From assembly GCF_006442315.1 (NCBI RefSeq), contig NZ_VFVY01000001.1, forward strand, positions 558,001 to 622,000: DNA of 64,000 nucleotides, read 5' to 3'. The notes beneath the pieces are model-generated. The model was not told the DNA's origin. It was given only the letters and a program-made list of their open reading frames with translations, and searched no databases. Position 1 is the stretch's first letter, and the number at the start of each line of letters is the position of its first letter. Shown piece after piece: positions 60,143 through 64,000 of the stretch. The DNA is from Mesorhizobium sp. B2-3-4 (GTDB taxonomy: Bacteria; Pseudomonadota; Alphaproteobacteria; Rhizobiales; Rhizobiaceae). Both the position numbers and the translations under genes were made by a program.

Positions 60143-61600
60143 ATGACGATACAAGGCGCATCGCCTGACCTTTATAATGAAGACCTCGCACCCGCCAAGG
60201 TTCGAAACTGGGGACCGTTCTCGATCTTCAATGTGTGGACGTCGGACGTCCACAGCCTGTGGGGTTACTATCTCGCCGCCAGCCTGTTTCTGTTCTGTGG
60301 CGGTTTCGTCAACTTCATCATCGCCATCGGTATCGGCTCGCTGATCATCTACGCGCTGATGAACATGGTCGGCTATGCCGGCGTGAAGACCGGCGTACCC
60401 TACCCCGTGCTCGCCCGCGCCTCGTTCGGCATCTGGGGCGCCAACATCCCGGCCCTGGTGCGCGCCATCGTCGCCTGCTTCTGGTACGGCGCGCAGACAG
60501 CCGCCGCCTCCGGCGCCATCGTGGCATTGCTGATCCGGTCGCAATGGTTCGCCGATTTCAATGCCAACACCCATTTCCTCGGCCATTCCGGGCTTGAGGT
60601 GATCTGCTTCGTCGTCATCTGGGCGCTGCAACTGCTGATCATCCAGAAAGGCATGGAGACAGTGCGCCGCTTCCAGGACTGGGCTGGACCGGCTGTCTGG
60701 GTGATGATGCTGCTGCTCGCCGTCTATCTCTGCGTCAAGTCGGGAACCTTCGCCTTCACCAGCGACATCCCGATGGACGTGCTTCTGGAAAAGACCAAGG
60801 ACGCCGGCGTGCCGGGAACGCCGGGCTCGTGGACCTCGCTGTTCGCGGTGGCCGCGATCTGGGTCACCTACTTCTCGGCGCTCTACCTCAATTTCTGCGA
60901 TTTCGCCCGCTATGCACCGGACCAGGCTGCGTTGCGCAAGGGCAATATCTGGGGCCTGCCGGTCAACCTCATCCTGTTCTCGCTGGTTGCCGGCGTCACC
61001 ACCATCGCCGCCTACGACGTCTACCACGAGGTGCTTTTGCACCCCGACCAGATCTCGGCCAAATTCGACAGCTGGTTCCTCGCCGCGCTCGCGGCGCTCA
61101 CCTTCGCGGTGGCGACGCTCGGCATCAATGTCGTGGCCAATTTCGTCTCGCCGGCCTTCGACTTCTCCAACGTCTTCCCGCGCCAGATCGACTTCAAGAA
61201 GGGCGGCTACATCGCGGCGCTTATTGCTCTGGTGCTCTATCCCTTCGCGCCGTGGGAAGGCAGCGCTGCTTCCTTCGTCAACATCATCGGCGCGACGATG
61301 GGGCCGATCTTCGGGGTGATGATGGTCGACTACTATCTGATCCGCAAAGGCGAGGTCGACGTCGAGGCGCTCTACCGCGAAGACGGCGAATTCCGTTTCC
61401 AGGGCGGCTGGCACGTCAATGCCTTCATATCAGCCGGCATCGGCGCCATCTTCTCCTCGATCCTGCCGAATTTCACCAACTGGCTGCCGTCCTGGTGGGG
61501 CGTCTACGGCTGGTTCTTCGGCGTGGCGATTGCCGGGGCGATCTACTACGTGCTGCGCACTGCAGCCGTGAGCGCCGGCGCCAAGACGGCGAAGGCTTGA
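60143..61600 (+). CDS. NCS1 family nucleobase/hydantoin-type permease
   Basis: Inner-membrane transporter of 485 residues with about 12 hydrophobic segments. Diagnostic NCS1 features are NWGPFSIFNVWTSDVHSLWGY near residue 25, GVKTGVPYPVLARASFGIWGANI near residue 85 and FCDFARYAPDQAALRKGN near residue 255, the latter a cation/substrate site region. The family carries cytosine, uracil, allantoin, hydantoins and thiamine precursors; no catabolic gene is beside it here to decide. ATG 60143 follows a G-rich stretch. Stand-alone gene next to the LysR gene, with 194 bases between. Confidence 0.9.
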   Translation: MTIQGASPDLYNEDLAPAKVRNWGPFSIFNVWTSDVHSLWGYYLAASLFLFCGGFVNFIIAIGIGSLIIYALMNMVGYAGVKTGVPYPVLARASFGIWGANIPALVRAIVACFWYGAQTAAASGAIVALLIRSQWFADFNANTHFLGHSGLEVICFVVIWALQLLIIQKGMETVRRFQDWAGPAVWVMMLLLAVYLCVKSGTFAFTSDIPMDVLLEKTKDAGVPGTPGSWTSLFAVAAIWVTYFSALYLNFCDFARYAPDQAALRKGNIWGLPVNLILFSLVAGVTTIAAYDVYHEVLLHPDQISAKFDSWFLAALAALTFAVATLGINVVANFVSPAFDFSNVFPRQIDFKKGGYIAALIALVLYPFAPWEGSAASFVNIIGATMGPIFGVMMVDYYLIRKGEVDVEALYREDGEFRFQGGWHVNAFISAGIGAIFSSILPNFTNWLPSWWGVYGWFFGVAIAGAIYYVLRTAAVSAGAKTAKA

Positions 61601-61613
61601 AACGCAGGGCTTA

Positions 61614-62216
<603 letters not shown>

Positions 62217-62233
62217 GGCCCGGCCGGAAGCGC

Positions 62234-63874
<1,641 letters not shown>

Positions 63875-63902
63875 TTAACGCGGCCTGATTGATTCCGCCA
63901 GA

Positions 63903-63928
63903 GAAAAAACCGCCGCGAAGGTTTTTTC
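63903..63928 (-). terminator. Rho-independent terminator upstream of pyrG
   Basis: AAAAAACC (63904-63911) pairs with GGTTTTTT (63920-63927), extended by one G-C pair, around an eight-base loop. On the minus strand it lies before pyrG, so it probably ends a transcript from a gene beyond the right edge (secG is a common neighbour, but none is visible). Bases 63929-64000 show no recognisable gene. Confidence 0.75.
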
Positions 63929-64000
63929 CCAAGAAGGCGCTTGGGACCGTGATCCCAAATGGAATCCGGCTTTGGAAGGCATCACGACCAGAAAGGTTCG

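Noticed and set aside
63929..64000. Possible secG gene end at the right edge
   Set aside because: No reading frame in these 72 bases carries recognisable SecG sequence; only the terminator hints at an upstream gene.

Overview
This window looks like a stretch of core chromosome from a high-GC alphaproteobacterium of the order Rhizobiales, most likely Mesorhizobium or a close relative. That is inferred from gene content: a phosphatidylcholine synthase of the rhizobial Pcs type, HspQ, an IalB-family protein, a DUF982 protein, the cobT/DUF1289/retropepsin grouping, the rpiA-DUF2059-gor cluster and a large number of ABC uptake systems. I see no insertion sequence, prophage, CRISPR array, plasmid gene, symbiosis gene or rRNA operon. 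One tRNA gene (Val, anticodon CAC) is present with its own sigma-70-like promoter.

Layout. 1-3953 (minus): a BMP-family nucleoside-type ABC transporter, with its binding protein running off the left edge. 4170-7506 (minus): a compact group of DUF2182, DUF1326, pcs and a quinone oxidoreductase. 7534-15212: an FAD hydroxylase, an AEC transporter, hspQ, ialB, a YejA-like peptide-binding protein with a FrnE-type thioredoxin-fold protein, and two small exported proteins. 15213-22564: a fused membrane/ATPase ABC protein, mgtE, gor, a DUF2059 protein, rpiA and gph. 22630-31738: tRNA-Val, a glycosyltransferase, several small exported proteins, a large L,D-transpeptidase, and two divergent regulator/enzyme pairs with clear palindromic operators (TetR with an SDR, MarR with an alpha/beta hydrolase). 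31758-39886: molybdenum cofactor genes (moaA, mobA, mobB), a flavin-binding protein, an EamA transporter and a polar amino acid ABC transporter without an adjacent ATPase gene. 40010-50519: mixed housekeeping genes (dehydrogenase, AlkD-like repair, Lrp, UDG family, GST, nuclease, histidine kinase, cobT, dusA).

50624-59948 is the most coherent accessory unit. A divergent LysR regulator faces a seven-gene minus-strand run: an M17 leucyl aminopeptidase-like enzyme, a proline iminopeptidase-like enzyme, a family-5 peptide-binding protein, and DppC, DppB, DppD and DppF homologues. The genes touch or overlap nearly throughout. Together they look like an uptake-and-hydrolysis system for short peptides. 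The window ends with an NCS1 permease, a DUF1697 protein whose stop codon lies inside a 7-bp tandem repeat, and pyrG.

The less expected signals are non-coding: paired operators, an inverted/tandem CCTACTG repeat between convergent genes, a 17-bp repeat that triplicates the stop codon region of the peptide-binding protein, and a pair of hairpins sharing a GTTGCC core. I did not find a clearly new multi-gene defence or signalling system here.
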